Part shown: positions 7,881 through 16,291 of the stretch, piece after piece
Layout of the letters: every line of letters begins with the position of its first letter
Position numbering within the stretch: position 1 is the first letter of the stretch
NCBI RefSeq assembly: GCF_000016425.1
Contig: NC_009380.1
Coordinates: 372,001 to 436,000, forward strand
Reading direction: 5' to 3'
DNA: 64,000 nucleotides
DNA from: Salinispora tropica CNB-440
Lineage (GTDB): Bacteria > Actinomycetota > Actinomycetes > Mycobacteriales > Micromonosporaceae
Translations under genes and position numbers: made by a program
The notes under the pieces: model-generated
Databases searched by the model: none
Told to the model about the DNA's origin: nothing
The model's input: only the letters and a program-made list of their open reading frames with translations

Positions 7881-8972
7881 GTGACAGAGGTTCCCCAGTC
7901 GACATCGGGCATTCAACCCGACACTGAGTGTAATTTGTCGCGATACACGACGCTGCGTCTCGGTGGTTGGGCTACCCGCGTGGTCACCGCCACCAGCGCG
8001 GATGACCTCGTCCGAGGGGTACGGGAGGCGGGGGAGCGCGGCGAGCAGGTCCTGGTCCTCGCCGGAGGTAGCAACGTGGTGATCAGCGATGCGGGCTTCC
8101 CGGGGACGGTGGTGTTGGTCCGCTCCCGGGGCCTGCGGGTCGTCGACACCGACACTGACACCGTCACGGTGCGGGTCGAGGCCGGTGAGCCCTGGGACGA
8201 CCTGGTCGCCCACACCGTGGCCAGCGGGTGGTCCGGCCTGGAGTGCCTGTCCGGGATACCCGGCTCCACCGGCGCGACGCCGATCCAGAACGTCGGCGCG
8301 TACGGGCAGGATGTCGCCGAGACCATAACCGGAGTGCAGGTGTACGACCGGGTGGCCGGCACCACCGGTCGGATCGAGGCCCGCGACTGCGGGTTCAGCT
8401 ACCGGTCCAGCATCTTCAAATACAGCGACCGGTGGGTGGTGTTGTCGGTCGACTTCCGTCTCGCCCGGTCGCCGCTGTCCGGCCCGGTCCGCTACGCGGA
8501 ACTCGCTCGGGCGCTCGACGTGGCGGTCGGTGACCGGGTGCCACTGGTGAAGGCTCGCGACGCCGTGCTGCGGCTGCGCGCCGGCAAGGGAATGGTGCTC
8601 GACCCCACCGACCCGGACACCTGGTCGGTCGGCTCGTTCTTCACCAATCCGGTGCTGGATCAGGCCGGGTACGAGCGGCTACGGGAGCGGGCCGCCGAGC
8701 TCGGTGAGCCGCCGTCCTGGCCCGGTGCCGACGGCACGGTGAAGGTCAGCGCTGCCTGGCTGATCGACAAGGCCGGCTTCGGCAAGGGCCATCCGGGCCC
8801 AGAAGGCGTCGTCACCATCTCCACCAAACACACCCTGGCGCTGACCCACCGTTCCGGCACCGCCCGGACCGAGGACCTGGTGCGCCTGGCCCGCGAGATT
8901 CGTCACGGAGTACAAGCCCGTTTCGACGTGACTCTGCATCCCGAACCCGTCCTGATCAACTGTGCCCTCTGA
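7881..8972 (+). CDS. murB: UDP-N-acetylenolpyruvoylglucosamine reductase MurB
   Basis: A 363-residue FAD enzyme that reduces UDP-GlcNAc-enolpyruvate to UDP-MurNAc with NADPH in cytoplasmic peptidoglycan precursor synthesis. Visible features are YTTLRLGG at the N-terminus, the FAD-binding VLAGGSNVVISD and LECLSGIPGSTGATPIQNVG, the conserved Tyr/Ser region CGFSYRSSIFKYS, the catalytic Ser in SVGSFFTNP, KVSAAWLIDKAGF, and the catalytic Glu in LHPEPVLI. This is type I architecture. GTG 7881 is preferred for the leaderless -10; ATG 7875 in the same frame would add two residues. The stop codon lies inside a 17-bp palindrome shared with the convergent methyltransferase gene. Confidence 0.95.
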   Translation: MTEVPQSTSGIQPDTECNLSRYTTLRLGGWATRVVTATSADDLVRGVREAGERGEQVLVLAGGSNVVISDAGFPGTVVLVRSRGLRVVDTDTDTVTVRVEAGEPWDDLVAHTVASGWSGLECLSGIPGSTGATPIQNVGAYGQDVAETITGVQVYDRVAGTTGRIEARDCGFSYRSSIFKYSDRWVVLSVDFRLARSPLSGPVRYAELARALDVAVGDRVPLVKARDAVLRLRAGKGMVLDPTDPDTWSVGSFFTNPVLDQAGYERLRERAAELGEPPSWPGADGTVKVSAAWLIDKAGFGKGHPGPEGVVTISTKHTLALTHRSGTARTEDLVRLAREIRHGVQARFDVTLHPEPVLINCAL

Positions 8973-8985
8973 CCCGTCGGGTCAG
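8969..8985. terminator. 17-bp palindrome spanning both convergent stop codons
   Basis: CTGACCCG-T-CGGGTCAG is a perfect inverted repeat. It contains the TGA of murB (8970-8972) and, on the other strand, the TGA of the methyltransferase (8984-8982). It probably forms a bidirectional transcript-end hairpin. Confidence 0.5.
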
Positions 8986-9779
8986 CGGGGAGCCACCGCC
9001 GCCCAGTCGACGGTGACCAGGCCCTGGCGCCAGCGGCGGGGTTGGTACGCCAGCGGCCAGCCCTCGTCGCGGACGGCGGTCACCGTACGCAGCCAGCGGT
9101 GGCGGGGGCCGAAGGGGGCGTAGGGGGCCGCCGCCCGCCAGGCACCCTCCAGGGCCTGGAGTAGGGCATGGATTGGCTCCCCCTCGACGTTGCGGTGGAT
9201 CAGGGCCTTGGGGAGCCGTTCGGCGAGCCGGGCGGGGTGGTCCATGGTGGCCAGCCGTGCGCCCAGGGTCAGCGTGCGGGGGCCGTCCTCGTCGATCAGC
9301 ACCCACCCGCCGAGTCGCCCCAACTCGTCGCAGGTCCCCTCGACCAGCAGGCCACCCGGAGCGAGCGCGCCGGTCATCGTCGCCCAGGCGCCCGCCACCT
9401 CGCCTTCGTCGTACTGGCGTAGCACGTTGAAGGCACGAACCAGGGCGGGGCGGAGGCCGGCCAGCTCGAAGCCGCCCCGGGCGAAGGTGAGCCGGGGTGG
9501 GTCGGCGACCGGCTGTGCGGCGGCGACGCGGACCGGGTCGATCTCCAGCCCGACCACGCGTACGTCGGGGCGGACCGCGTGTGCCAAACGGGAGCGCAAC
9601 TCGACGGCGGTGACCCCGGTGGCGCCGTAGCCCAGGTCCACGACGAGCGGATCCGCTGCCGCACGCAAGGCATCCCCGCAGGTCACGGCCATCCAGTTGT
9701 CCACCCGGCGCAGCCGGTTGGGGTTCGTCGTCCCGCGCGTCGCGACGCCGAGCGGGCGTCGTGCCGGCACCGCCGTCAC
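8982..9779 (-). CDS. Class I SAM-dependent methyltransferase-like protein
   Basis: A 265-residue protein with a Rossmann methyltransferase core: motif I VVDLGYGATGVTAVEL, motif II VVGLEIDPVRVAAAQ, and LAPGGLLVEGTCDELGR for the later strands. The N-terminus contains TTNPNRLRRVDNWM. The C-terminal PYAPFGPRHRWLRTVTAV has no recognised function. It sits 5 bp downstream of the SDR gene, so the two likely share a transcript. GTG 9779 is used; an alternative TTG 9788 overlaps the SDR stop as TTGA and would add three residues. The substrate is unknown. Confidence 0.75.
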   Translation of the reverse strand: MTAVPARRPLGVATRGTTNPNRLRRVDNWMAVTCGDALRAAADPLVVDLGYGATGVTAVELRSRLAHAVRPDVRVVGLEIDPVRVAAAQPVADPPRLTFARGGFELAGLRPALVRAFNVLRQYDEGEVAGAWATMTGALAPGGLLVEGTCDELGRLGGWVLIDEDGPRTLTLGARLATMDHPARLAERLPKALIHRNVEGEPIHALLQALEGAWRAAAPYAPFGPRHRWLRTVTAVRDEGWPLAYQPRRWRQGLVTVDWAAVAPR

Positions 9780-9784
9780 CCGGC

Positions 9785-10549
9785 TCAACCGACCCGGTGG
9801 ACCTTGTGCTGCGCGGCCTGCGCCAACGGGCGGACCACCAGCCGGTCGACGTTCACGTGCTGGGGGCGGGTCGCGCACCAGGCGACACAGTCCGCCACGT
9901 CGTCGGCGACCAGCGGCTCGGACACCCCGGCGTAGACGGCGTCCGCCCGGTCGGCGTCCCCGTCGAAGCGGACCAGCGAGAACTCCTCGGTCCGCACCAT
10001 CCCGGGGTCGATCTCGACGACCCGAACCGGCCGGCCGCACAACTCCAGCCGTAGGGTGCCCGCGACCGCAGTCTGCGCGTGCTTGGCGGCGGCGTAGCCA
10101 CCCCCGCCTTCGTACACGGTGAAACCAGCGGTCGACGACACGACGACGATCGTGCCGGCCCCGGAGGAGACCAACGCCGGCAGGAGCGCCTGGGTGACCC
10201 GCAGCGTGCCCAGCACGTTCACGTCGTACATCCACTGCCAGTCACCGACCGCGCCGGTCTCCACCGGGTCCAGGCCGCGTGCTCCCCCGGCGTTGTTGAC
10301 CAGCAGGGTGACCGGACCGGGCGCGGCCGCCGCCGCGGCGGCGAGGCGGGCCACCGACTCGTCCGAGGTCACGTCGCAGCTGACCGCGGTGGCCGACCCG
10401 CCGCTGGTTTCGACCTCCTCGACCAGGTCGGCGAGGCGGTCGGTGCGCCGGGCGGCGGCCAGCACGTGGAACCCTTCGGCGGCGAGTCGGCGGACGGTGG
10501 CCGCCCCGATCCCGCTGGATGCTCCGGTGACGACAGCGACGGAAGTCAT
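9785..10549 (-). CDS. Short-chain dehydrogenase/reductase (classical SDR)
   Basis: A 254-residue classical SDR: cofactor motif TGASSGIG (residues 8-15), CDVTSD, LLVNNAGG, the active-site VVVSSTAG Ser and the YAAAK Tyr/Lys pair, followed by EIDPGMVRTEEF. The AARRTDR segment after beta2 suggests NADP(H) preference. It oxidises or reduces an unidentified alcohol or carbonyl. It is divergent from mshA across a 166-bp spacer that contains a 14-bp perfect palindrome only 14 bp upstream of its ATG. Confidence 0.88.
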   Translation of the reverse strand: MTSVAVVTGASSGIGAATVRRLAAEGFHVLAAARRTDRLADLVEEVETSGGSATAVSCDVTSDESVARLAAAAAAAPGPVTLLVNNAGGARGLDPVETGAVGDWQWMYDVNVLGTLRVTQALLPALVSSGAGTIVVVSSTAGFTVYEGGGGYAAAKHAQTAVAGTLRLELCGRPVRVVEIDPGMVRTEEFSLVRFDGDADRADAVYAGVSEPLVADDVADCVAWCATRPQHVNVDRLVVRPLAQAAQHKVHRVG

Positions 10550-10562
10550 CCGCCCATTCTGA

Positions 10563-10576
10563 CCTCGAGCTCGAGG
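10563..10576. promoter_or_regulatory. 14-bp perfect palindrome in the SDR/mshA divergent spacer
   Basis: CCTCGAGCTCGAGG is fully symmetric and lies 14 bp upstream of the SDR start. A CAGAAT hexamer (one base off TANNNT) lies between it and the ATG. It could be an operator for the SDR promoter; the regulator is unknown. Confidence 0.4.
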
Positions 10577-10715
10577 GCGGGGGCGATGAGGTCCGTCACG
10601 CGCGGGGACGGCCGTGAGGAATTACCGATCCCCGATCGGGAAGATGACACCTGGCGTGGAGGTTGACCGAGAAGCGCCGGTCGTGCGGGCGGCAACCGTG
10701 GCAGAAGGAGCGGAC

Positions 10716-12062
10716 GTGGCGGAACAGCACACCGGTGTCGGTCATCAGCGAGGTGCCCGTCCGTGGCCCCTGCCCCGCCGTATCGCGACCCTCTCCGTGC
10801 ACACCTCGCCGCTGCACCAGCCTGGCACCGGTGACGCCGGCGGGATGAATGTCTACATTCTGGAGGTCGCCCGGCGATTGGCCGAGGCGAACGTCGAGGT
10901 CGAGATCTTCACCCGGGCGACCGCGGCCGACCTACCGCCGGTGGTCGAGATGGTGCCGGGTGTGCACGTCCGGCACATCATGTCCGGCCCGTTGGGTGGG
11001 CTGACCAAGGAGGAACTGCCCGGCCAGCTCTGCGCGTTCACCGCGGGGGTGCTTCGGGCCGAGGCCGTCCGGGCCGCGGGGCACTACGACCTCATCCACT
11101 CGCACTACTGGCTCTCCGGGCAGGTCGGCTGGCTGGCCAAGGAGCGTTGGGGGGTTCCGCTGGTGCACACCGCGCACACCCTCGCCAAGGTCAAGAATGC
11201 GCAACTCGCCGCCGGGGACCGGCCGGAGCCCAAGGCTCGGGTGATCGGCGAGGAGCAGGTGGTGGCGGAGGCCGACCGCCTGGTCGCCAACACCAAGACC
11301 GAGGCCGGTGACCTGATCGACCGGTACGATGCCGACCCGACCCGGGTTGAGGTGGTCGAACCGGGGGTGGATCTGGCCCGGTTCTGCCCTGCCTCCGGTG
11401 ATCGCGCGCGGGCGCAGGTCCTCGCCCGTCGTCGGCTGGACCTGCCCGAGCGCGGCTACGTGGTGGCGTTCGTCGGCCGGATCCAGCCGCTCAAGGCACC
11501 CGACGTGCTGATCCGTGCGGCGGCGGCGTTGCGCCAACGGGATCCGGCCCTCGCCGATGACATGACGGTGGTGGTCTGCGGTGGCCCCAGCGGTAGCGGG
11601 CTCGAGCGGCCGACCCACCTGATCGAGCTGGCCGCCGCGTTGGGCATCACCGATCGGGTCCGGTTCCTGCCGCCGCAGACCGGCGACGACCTGCCCGCCC
11701 TGTATCGGGCGGCCGACCTGGTGGCGGTCCCGTCCTACAACGAGAGCTTCGGGCTGGTGGCGTTGGAGGCGCAGGCCTGCGGTACGCCGGTGGTGGCGGC
11801 CGCGGTCGGCGGCTTGAACACCGCGGTACGCGACGAGGTCAGCGGGGTCCTCGTGGATGGCCACGACCCGGTCGCATGGGCCCGTTCGCTGGGCCGCCTG
11901 CTGCCGGACGCCGGCCGGCGCGCGATGTTGGCCCGGGGCGCGCAACGCCACGCCCGCAACTTCTCCTGGGATCGGACGGTGAAAGACCTGTTGGATGTCT
12001 ACGGCGAGGCGGTCGCCGAGCACCGAACCCGATTGTCTGACTTCGCCACCTGCTCTCGGTGA
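10716..12062 (+). CDS. mshA: D-inositol-3-phosphate glycosyltransferase MshA
   Basis: A 448-residue GT4 glycosyltransferase that transfers GlcNAc from UDP-GlcNAc to 1D-myo-inositol 3-phosphate, the first step of mycothiol synthesis. Diagnostic segments are [16 protein letters not shown], the [12 protein letters not shown] glycine-rich loop, [28 protein letters not shown] for the nucleotide domain, and [17 protein letters not shown], the E-x7-E motif. GTG 10716 is chosen because AAGGAG lies 5-10 nt upstream; the frame opens at 10614 but the added residues are not family-like. Downstream comes ybjN, as in mycobacteria. Confidence 0.95.
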   Translation: MAEQHTGVGHQRGARPWPLPRRIATLSVHTSPLHQPGTGDAGGMNVYILEVARRLAEANVEVEIFTRATAADLPPVVEMVPGVHVRHIMSGPLGGLTKEELPGQLCAFTAGVLRAEAVRAAGHYDLIHSHYWLSGQVGWLAKERWGVPLVHTAHTLAKVKNAQLAAGDRPEPKARVIGEEQVVAEADRLVANTKTEAGDLIDRYDADPTRVEVVEPGVDLARFCPASGDRARAQVLARRRLDLPERGYVVAFVGRIQPLKAPDVLIRAAAALRQRDPALADDMTVVVCGGPSGSGLERPTHLIELAAALGITDRVRFLPPQTGDDLPALYRAADLVAVPSYNESFGLVALEAQACGTPVVAAAVGGLNTAVRDEVSGVLVDGHDPVAWARSLGRLLPDAGRRAMLARGAQRHARNFSWDRTVKDLLDVYGEAVAEHRTRLSDFATCSR

Positions 12063-12139
12063 GTCCCCAGCGCCGATCGCCACCGCCGGCAGCGACGGAG
12101 ACGGGACCGGCGAGGGGCGCGGCTGGCCGGGAGCGGTCG

Positions 12140-12145
12140 TAGAGT
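12140..12145 (+). promoter_or_regulatory. TAGAGT -10 box, leaderless-type
   Basis: TAGAGT lies 6 nt before GTG 12152. This gives the ybjN gene its own promoter, separate from mshA. Confidence 0.55.
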
Positions 12146-12151
12146 GGGGCG

Positions 12152-12724
12152 GTGAACGGGAGAAGCGAGCTCGGGGCGTTGATCGAGTCGGTCTGCGCGG
12201 AGCGGGACCTGGCCTGGGAGTCCACCGGCCCGAACTCGTACGCGGTGACCCTGCCGGGCACCCACAAGTTGCGGACGATCTGCAACCTGATCATCGGCGA
12301 GTACGCGCTGCGGGTCGAGGCGTTCGTGATGCGCCAGCCCGACGAGCGCCGCGAGGAGCTGTGGGCGTGGCTGCTGCAGCGCAACGCTCGGATGTATGGG
12401 GTGTCGTTCTCCATCGACGCGGTCGGTGACGTCTACCTGACCGGGCGGGTGAATTCGGCGGGGGTGGACGCCGACGAGCTGGATCGGCTCTTCGGGTCGG
12501 TGCTCACGTACGCCGACGAGTCCTTCGACAGGATGCTGGAGATCGGCTTCGGTAGTTCGATCCGGCGGGAGTGGGAGTGGCGGGTCAAGCGCGGCGAGTC
12601 GACCGCCAATCTCGCGGCCTTCGCCCATCTGGTCGAGTCGGCTGACGGTGAGGCCGGGCCGGCGGCCGGGAAGCCCGCTGCCGGGAACCCGGCCGCCGCC
12701 CCGGGGGGTTCGACGCTGTCCTGA
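12152..12724 (+). CDS. YbjN-domain protein
   Basis: A 190-residue protein. Residues about 5-140 form a YbjN-type alpha/beta domain related to type III secretion chaperone folds (LRTICNLIIGEYALRVEAFVM, ELWAWLLQRN, VYLTGRVN). The C-terminal 30 residues are Gly/Ala/Pro-rich and disordered. The family is conserved directly downstream of mshA in actinobacteria (Rv0487 position); a chaperone or adaptor role is only presumed. The leaderless -10 TAGAGT supports GTG 12152. Confidence 0.82.
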   Translation: MNGRSELGALIESVCAERDLAWESTGPNSYAVTLPGTHKLRTICNLIIGEYALRVEAFVMRQPDERREELWAWLLQRNARMYGVSFSIDAVGDVYLTGRVNSAGVDADELDRLFGSVLTYADESFDRMLEIGFGSSIRREWEWRVKRGESTANLAAFAHLVESADGEAGPAAGKPAAGNPAAAPGGSTLS

Positions 12725-12798
12725 CGGGTACCCCGTGGGGGTGCGGTGCGGTACTGGGCCGGCCGCGCGCCGAGGACGGACTGGCGGAGGAGCGTTCC

Positions 12799-13461
12799 AT
12801 GGCTCAGCGAAGCAGCGCAGGCCGCGGTGGTACGGCGACCCGGACCGGACGCGGGGCAGGAAATCAGACCCAGGGCACGCCGCAGGTGTCCGAGGCCACG
12901 ATCTCCCGGATGCGGGTGGACGAGATCCGTGGGCAGTTGCGCCAGCACGGTGTCTCCGGCACCTCCGCGCTGCGTAAGCCGGAGCTGGTGCGGACGCTGG
13001 TGAAGACCTTGCGGGCGGAACGCCGATCGAGCGGGGCGAAGGGGCCCGGCCGCCGGGCGGCGTCCAGCGGGCGGTCGGCGGGTGGCACGGCGGTGCGCAC
13101 CGGGCCGCGTACCTCCCGGTCGGTGCGGTCCTCGCAGGTCATCGCTGCCCCGACCGATCGGCCGGAGCGTCCGGGTCGGAGCCTGGTCACCACGAACCAC
13201 GAGGTGATCCGGCGGTGGGCGCGGCAGCGTAACGCGAAACCGGCGACGATCAGGGGCACCGAGCGGGATGGCCGGGCCGGGGTGCTCACCTTCAACATGC
13301 CGGGGTATCGGGAGAGCTCCCGTGTGCGCGAAATCACATGGGTCGAGTGGTTTCGAACTTTTGACCTGCGGAAGCTGAACCTGATCTATCAAGAGCGGTT
13401 GCGCGATGGCCGAATCAGCAACTTTTTCCGTACCGAGTCACCCGATCGGGAGGACGGTTGA
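12799..13461 (+). CDS. SAP/Rho-N-like protein with C-terminal DUF often misannotated as branching enzyme
   Basis: A 220-residue basic protein. Residues about 30-75 form a Rho-N/SAP-like helix-extended-helix (MRVDEIRGQLRQHGVSGTSA, LRKPELVRTLVKTL). A long Arg/Ser/Gly linker (about 75-130) follows, then a compact C-terminal domain (TNHEVIRRWARQRNAKPATI, RGTE, ITWVEWFRTFDLRKLNLIYQ). That C-terminal domain also occurs alone in many bacterial proteins, where automated pipelines sometimes call it 1,4-alpha-glucan branching enzyme; nothing here supports that activity. The SAP-like part suggests nucleic-acid binding. ATG 12799 has GGAGG 8 nt upstream. Confidence 0.7.
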   Translation: MAQRSSAGRGGTATRTGRGAGNQTQGTPQVSEATISRMRVDEIRGQLRQHGVSGTSALRKPELVRTLVKTLRAERRSSGAKGPGRRAASSGRSAGGTAVRTGPRTSRSVRSSQVIAAPTDRPERPGRSLVTTNHEVIRRWARQRNAKPATIRGTERDGRAGVLTFNMPGYRESSRVREITWVEWFRTFDLRKLNLIYQERLRDGRISNFFRTESPDREDG

Positions 13462-13669
13462 GTTGTTTGCCGGAGTTGCCGGCGGGTAGTCCGCTGGTGG
13501 CCGGGCGGCGGACCGGACCGCGGGACAGCCGGTTTGTGACCGGCGAGACAGCCGGTCAATTTGAATCCGCATTCCGGGCGAACTAACTTTATTGCACCGT
13601 GCGGCGCTCGGTTCCGTTCGGGGGAGCGGAGGATCAAACAGATCCGAGCATCGAGTGTGGCGCGGGGAC

Positions 13670-13705
13670 GGGTGGAGCAACACCGTTGGGGGACGGTGTC
13701 CACCC
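13670..13705. terminator. Imperfect two-part hairpin
   Basis: GGGTGG and ACACCGT on the left pair with ACGGTGT and CCACCC on the right around a TGGGGG loop, with an AGCA bulge on the left side only. It may help terminate the gene ending at 13461. Confidence 0.35.
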
Positions 13706-13775
13706 GTTGACCGGCGGCGTGAGCGGGCGTCGCTTACGGGGGTGAGTGTCGCCCGCCGCCGCCGGTCGTACGCGC

Positions 13776-13814
13776 CGAAACGCCCATCGCGACGATCTCG
13801 CGATGGGCGTTTCG
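13776..13814. terminator. Perfect 17-bp hairpin, bidirectional terminator
   Basis: CGAAACGCCCATCGCGA and its exact reverse complement are separated by a 5-nt loop (CGATC). It lies between the convergent 12799-13461 and 13875-15257 genes, so it can serve both transcripts. Confidence 0.75.
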
Positions 13815-13874
13815 CGTACTCCGGTGGTCGTGACGTGCCGCGGATCTCCGCATGGACTACGGCAGCCGGTGCGG

Positions 13875-15257
13875 TCAGCGGGCCTCGCCGGCCGGCGCTC
13901 CCGCGGCGTTCTCCGTCGGCGGTGACCCGGGCGACGTGACCAGGGAGGCCTCGCCGGCCTCGGTGGCGCGCTGCTGCCCGACCGGGGTCGGCGGTGCCGG
14001 TTGGTTGACCGCCCGCAGCGCGGCGGCCCGGCGCTCCCGCGTCGGCCCGGAGATCAGGTGCGCCACCGCCACCAGCCCGCCGATCAGGGCACAGCCCATC
14101 CAGAGTGTGGCGTTGCCGGCTCCCTCCCGGACGAGCCCCCCGAGCACCGGCGCCGCGGCGCCGGCGATCTGCCAGGAGAGCGAGAAGACCCCCTGGTAGC
14201 GACCGCGCAGCTCATTCGGGGAGAGTTCGGCGATCAGGGTGGCGTTGGACGGCGAGTTGAGCATCTCGCCGATGGTCCAGATCAGGACGGTCAGACCGTA
14301 GAACCAGGCGGTCTCGGCGAACGCGGTCAGCCCGAACCCGCACCCGAGCACCACCGCCGACAGCGCCAACACGTGGGACCGGCTACGACCCTTGATCAAC
14401 CGTGGTACGAAGAGCTGGCCCACCACGATCAACACACCGTTGAGTGCGATCACCGAGCCGTAGGTGGCCGGGCTCAGCCCCGAGTCGCCCATGGCGATCG
14501 GCAGCATCGAGATGTGCTGGAGGAAGACCAACGCGGCGAAGAGGTTCAACGTCACGAACCCGAGGTAGACCCGGTCGGACAGGATGGCGCGTAGCGCGCC
14601 GGTCTGGGCCTTCGGCCCGCCGGCGGTGGCGACCACTGGTTGGTGGGTCTCGCTGACCTTGAAGAAGATGATCAGCGCGGTGATCAGGGTGGTGACCGCG
14701 TTAACCACGAAGAGCAGCAGGTAACCGGCCTCGGTCGCGAACCCCGCGAGGACCGCGGCGCAGGCGAAGCCGAGATTGATCGCCCAATAGTTCAGGCTGA
14801 AGGCGCGCAGCCGGTCCTTCGCCGGCACGACATCGATCATCATCGCGCCGAAGGCGGGTCGGGCGGCCTCGGCGAAGAGTCCGAGCAGGAGGGCGCCGAG
14901 TGCGATCAACCAGAGGTCCCGGGCGAAGCCGAGGGCGAGCATCAAGCTCGCGGCGCCGAGGTGCGCGGTCAACAGCGTGGGCCGGCGGCCCCACCGGTCC
15001 GCGAGCGTGCCACCGACGGTGGTGCCCACCGCGCCGCCGACCCCCCACAGCCCCAGGACCAGGCCGGCCTGGGCGGCGGAGAAGTCCCGCTCCTGGGTGA
15101 GGTAGATGGCGATGAAGATGAGGATGAACGAGCCGAGCCGGTTGATCAGGGTGCCGGTCCACAGATACCAGAAGGTGCGGGGAAGACCGCCGGCCGTATC
15201 GTGTAGCCAACCTTGCATGGTCCGCACTCGGCGCCCCGCTTCCGTAATGAACGGCAT
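13875..15257 (-). CDS. MFS transporter (drug/proton antiporter type)
   Basis: A 460-residue, 12-TM major facilitator. The TM2-TM3 loop motif GTLADRWGRRPTLL is the MFS signature A (GxLaDrxGrr), and TM1 starts RTFWYLWTGTLINRLGSFIL. The mid-loop (residues about 200-220) is Ala/Gly/Lys-rich and the C-terminus a Pro/Ala-rich cytoplasmic tail. The substrate is unknown; sequence style resembles multidrug exporters. ATG 15257 is the longest reasonable start; ATG 15218, just before the conserved part, is an alternative, since neither has a convincing Shine-Dalgarno. It is divergent from gpmA. Confidence 0.85.
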   Translation of the reverse strand: MPFITEAGRRVRTMQGWLHDTAGGLPRTFWYLWTGTLINRLGSFILIFIAIYLTQERDFSAAQAGLVLGLWGVGGAVGTTVGGTLADRWGRRPTLLTAHLGAASLMLALGFARDLWLIALGALLLGLFAEAARPAFGAMMIDVVPAKDRLRAFSLNYWAINLGFACAAVLAGFATEAGYLLLFVVNAVTTLITALIIFFKVSETHQPVVATAGGPKAQTGALRAILSDRVYLGFVTLNLFAALVFLQHISMLPIAMGDSGLSPATYGSVIALNGVLIVVGQLFVPRLIKGRSRSHVLALSAVVLGCGFGLTAFAETAWFYGLTVLIWTIGEMLNSPSNATLIAELSPNELRGRYQGVFSLSWQIAGAAAPVLGGLVREGAGNATLWMGCALIGGLVAVAHLISGPTRERRAAALRAVNQPAPPTPVGQQRATEAGEASLVTSPGSPPTENAAGAPAGEAR

Positions 15258-15362
15258 CGTCTAAGCGCCTTACAACCTAGTGGCGGGCGATGGTCTGGTC
15301 ACCGGAATTCCCGGTGGTGGTCGTCACCCCTTCGCACGTGACAGGTTCCTCGGTGGGGCAGG

Positions 15363-16139
15363 ATGGCCGGCATGACTGCTAGTGAGGGGCCCACCATCGG
15401 GACGCTGGTCCTGTTACGACACGGTGAGAGCGACTGGAACGCCAAGAACCTCTTCACCGGCTGGGTCGACGTGGACCTGACCGGCAAGGGCGAGACCGAG
15501 GCGCGTCGTGGCGGTGAGCTGCTGCGTGAGCACAACCTGCTGCCGGACGTGGTACACACCAGCCTGCTTCGCCGGGCGATCCGTACTGCGGAGCTGGCGT
15601 TGGACGCCGCCGAACGACACTGGATCGCGGTGCGTCGGTCGTGGCGGCTCAACGAGCGTCACTACGGCGCCCTGCAGGGCAAGAACAAGAAGCAGACGCT
15701 CGACGAGTACGGCGAGGAGCAGTTCATGCTCTGGCGTCGCTCGTACGACACGCCGCCGCCGCCGATCGCGGACGACGACGAGTGGTCGCAGGTCGGTGAC
15801 CCGCGCTACCGGTTGCTGCCGACCGAGCTGATGCCGCGGACGGAGTGCCTGAAGGACGTCGTCGATCGGATGCTGCCGTACTGGTACGACTCGATCGTGC
15901 CGGACATCCTGGCCGGCCGGACGGTGCTGGTCGCCGCGCACGGCAACTCGCTGCGCGCCCTGGTCAAGCATCTGGACCAGATCAGCGACGAGGCGATCGC
16001 GAAGCTGAACATCCCGACCGGGATCCCGCTGCGGTACGACCTCGACCCGCAGCTGCGTCCGATGACGCTCGGCGGCACCTACCTGGACCCGGCGGCGGCG
16101 CGGGATGCCGCCGCAGCGGTAGCGAACCAGGGTCGCTGA
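15363..16139 (+). CDS. gpmA: 2,3-bisphosphoglycerate-dependent phosphoglycerate mutase
   Basis: A 258-residue glycolytic enzyme that interconverts 3- and 2-phosphoglycerate. The phosphohistidine motif [20 protein letters not shown] is near residue 20; [19 protein letters not shown]-type [20 protein letters not shown] and the second catalytic His are present. It lies between ybjN and senX3 as in mycobacteria (gpm1). Start: ATG 15363 or ATG 15372; both follow a GGCAGG purine element, and the second would remove three residues. Confidence 0.95.
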   Translation: MAGMTASEGPTIGTLVLLRHGESDWNAKNLFTGWVDVDLTGKGETEARRGGELLREHNLLPDVVHTSLLRRAIRTAELALDAAERHWIAVRRSWRLNERHYGALQGKNKKQTLDEYGEEQFMLWRRSYDTPPPPIADDDEWSQVGDPRYRLLPTELMPRTECLKDVVDRMLPYWYDSIVPDILAGRTVLVAAHGNSLRALVKHLDQISDEAIAKLNIPTGIPLRYDLDPQLRPMTLGGTYLDPAAARDAAAAVANQGR

Positions 16140-16279
16140 CCCGGCGGGCCGAGCGGTCCCGACGGCACCGGCCGTCGGCAGGGAACGCCCTGGTGAACGA
16201 GGTCGGACGGGGTCGTGAACTTCCGCGAAAGTGAGGATGCTTCGTCCGGCTCTGTTCGGATGCTGGGTTAACCAGGACC

Positions 16280-16285
16280 TACGAT
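16280..16285 (+). promoter_or_regulatory. TACGAT -10 box of senX3, leaderless-type
   Basis: TACGAT lies 6 nt before GTG 16292, giving the two-component operon a promoter of its own downstream of gpmA. Confidence 0.5.
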
Positions 16286-16291
16286 CGCTCG

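Larger units (their letters stand above)
13462..13874. other. 413-bp intergenic region between convergent genes
   Basis: No coding sequence was recognised. It contains a duplicated GACAGCCGGT, an A+T-richer patch (about 13555-13592), an imperfect hairpin at 13670-13705 and a strong perfect hairpin at 13776-13814. I found no tRNA or known riboswitch fold by eye. Confidence 0.5.

Noticed and set aside
13462..13775. Riboswitch or small RNA in the 413-bp gap
   Set aside because: Several short hairpins are visible but no known riboswitch core motif or downstream gene on the same strand for it to control.
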